Origin: Burkholderiaceae bacterium
Lineage (GTDB): Bacteria > Pseudomonadota > Gammaproteobacteria > Burkholderiales > Burkholderiaceae
Direction: 5' to 3'
Assembly: GCA_025057735.1 (NCBI GenBank)
Contig: JANWUU010000158.1
Span: 1 to 6,087, forward strand
DNA: 6,087 bases
Below the pieces are notes generated by a model that did not search any database, was not told where the DNA came from, and saw nothing but the letters and a program-made list of their open reading frames with translations. Made by a program: the position numbers and the translations under genes. Positions 5,480 to 6,087 of this stretch are shown piece by piece. The number at the start of each line of letters is the position of its first letter. The first letter of the stretch is position 1.

Positions 5480-6008
5480 ACGCCGCCTCCAGCCGCGCGA
5501 GCAGCACGTCCAGCAACAGCAGGGCGTCGGCGCGTCGGCGCACGTCGACCGCCATCACGGGCAGCGTGAAGCCCGCCGCCGCCAACGCTTCCGCATACGC
5601 ATCGATGGCCGCTTCCGGGCGCAGGGCGGTGCGGCCGACGCCGACCACGCAGTTGCCGGCGGCGACACGCGGCGCGAACGCTCGCACGTAGTGCACGGTC
5701 AGCGCGACGCTGTCGGGGCGCCGGTGGTCGGCCAAGATCACCGCCCCCAGCGCCTGGGCGGAGATCAGTGGCCACATGAAATCGAGGCGCGCCTGCCCAG
5801 GCGCGCCGTAGAGCTGAACCGGTTCGCCGCCCGGCAGGACGATCTGGCCCAGGTCGAACGCCACCGTGGTGGTCGCCTTGCCCACCGCCTCGGCCTCGGC
5901 GCTTGCCACCTCGGTGGTGATCGGCGGAATGTCCGACAGCGCGGCGATCGCGGTCGTCTTGCCGGCGCCCACCGGTCCGGCGAACACGATGCGGTAGGGG
6001 CTGCTCAC
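5469..6008 (-). CDS. Small Ras-like GTPase of the COG2229/CvnD (MglA-related) family, GTG start
   Basis: 179 residues. The G1/P-loop is GPVGAGKTT (11-19), with Lys17 and Thr18 for phosphate and Mg binding. The G2 Thr cluster is KATTTVAFD (44-52). G3 is LYGAPGQARLDFMW (66-79), which has Gly68 in place of the canonical DxxG aspartate, as is usual for this family, and keeps Gln72. The G4 position (NKxD in Ras; a Thr-His-x-Asp type motif in this family) reads VVGVGRTALRPE (121-132), where Asp is missing. The G5-like region is VMAVDVRRRADAL (151-163), a strong family signature. Such proteins work with Roadblock partners as molecular switches. The GTG start is preceded by GAGGAG (6014-6019) and forms a GTGA overlap with the stop of the upstream gene; its 3' end overlaps the Roadblock gene. 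Tight coupling implies a stoichiometric complex. Nucleotide specificity is uncertain because of the G4 change. Confidence 0.85.
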   Translation of the reverse strand: MSSPYRIVFAGPVGAGKTTAIAALSDIPPITTEVASAEAEAVGKATTTVAFDLGQIVLPGGEPVQLYGAPGQARLDFMWPLISAQALGAVILADHRRPDSVALTVHYVRAFAPRVAAGNCVVGVGRTALRPEAAIDAYAEALAAAGFTLPVMAVDVRRRADALLLLDVLLARLEAAYGL

Positions 6009-6087
6009 GACAGCTCCTCGTGCGCCGGCAGCAGGCCGAACTTGCGCCGCAGGCTCGCCAGCAGTCCCGCCAGGCCGGCGGCGGGCC
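6005..6087 (-). CDS. C-terminal end of an unidentified protein (partial)
   Basis: Only the last 26 residues are inside the window: a small, Ala/Leu-rich segment, then LRRKFGLLPAHEELS and a TGA stop that overlaps the GTG start of the GTPase by 4 bases. The short segment LAGLLASLRRKFGLL could form an amphipathic basic helix. There is not enough sequence to name a family. Its reality is supported by the GAGGAG site for the GTPase lying in its final codons and by the typical stop-start overlap. It is probably the upstream member of the GTPase/Roadblock operon. Confidence 0.5.
   Translation of the reverse strand, partial: PAAGLAGLLASLRRKFGLLPAHEELS

Noticed and set aside
4903..5691. 262-residue plus-strand open frame across the Roadblock and GTPase genes
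   Set aside because: Its translation is Ala/Arg/Pro-rich without motifs and is antisense to two genes with clear family signatures and coupled starts.
1..6087. CRISPR arrays, tRNA/rRNA genes, insertion sequences, phage genes or direct repeats
   Set aside because: None seen: no regularly spaced repeats, no cloverleaf-like segments, no transposase or integrase motifs, and the window is almost entirely occupied by the listed genes.

Overview
The window is very GC-rich (about 70% by eye) and almost fully coding, with short gaps, Shine-Dalgarno-led starts and third codon positions dominated by G/C. Gene content and protein style fit a betaproteobacterium, most likely Burkholderiales. That assignment is inferred from gene families and base composition, not from a marker gene. 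I see no RNA gene, mobile element, CRISPR array or long non-coding stretch; the largest clear gap is 68 bases.

Left and centre (1-4652, all minus strand): six co-directional genes form a probable leucine/isovalerate degradation (liu) operon. In transcription order they encode a class I SAM-dependent methyltransferase, a 2-hydroxychromene-2-carboxylate isomerase/kappa-GST-like protein, the carboxyltransferase (beta) subunit of 3-methylcrotonyl-CoA carboxylase (liuB), a PaaI-type hotdog thioesterase, an exported dienelactone-hydrolase-like alpha/beta hydrolase, and the N-terminal 89 residues of an enoyl-CoA hydratase most like methylglutaconyl-CoA hydratase (liuC), cut by the left edge. LiuB (with the biotin subunit, expected off the left edge) carboxylates 3-methylcrotonyl-CoA, and LiuC would hydrate the product to HMG-CoA. 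The other four genes are accessories with no established role in the pathway. No isovaleryl-CoA dehydrogenase or regulator gene lies upstream of liuB here.

Centre-right (4664-5053, plus strand): a small stand-alone thioredoxin-fold protein with a WCATC active site diverges from the methyltransferase. At most 11-41 bases separate the two starts, so their promoters must lie inside each other's coding sequence.

Right (5087-6087, minus strand): a second, tightly coupled operon. The end of an unidentified gene runs into a COG2229/CvnD-like small GTPase through a GTGA overlap, and that gene overlaps a Roadblock/LC7 gene by 11 bases. This is an MglA/MglB-like signalling pair. The GTPase has a degenerate guanine-recognition (G4) motif.

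The most notable points are the accessory enzymes in the liu operon, the altered GTPase with its Roadblock partner, and an exported hydrolase coupled by TTGA overlap to a cytoplasmic thioesterase. I did not find convincing evidence of a wholly new system.
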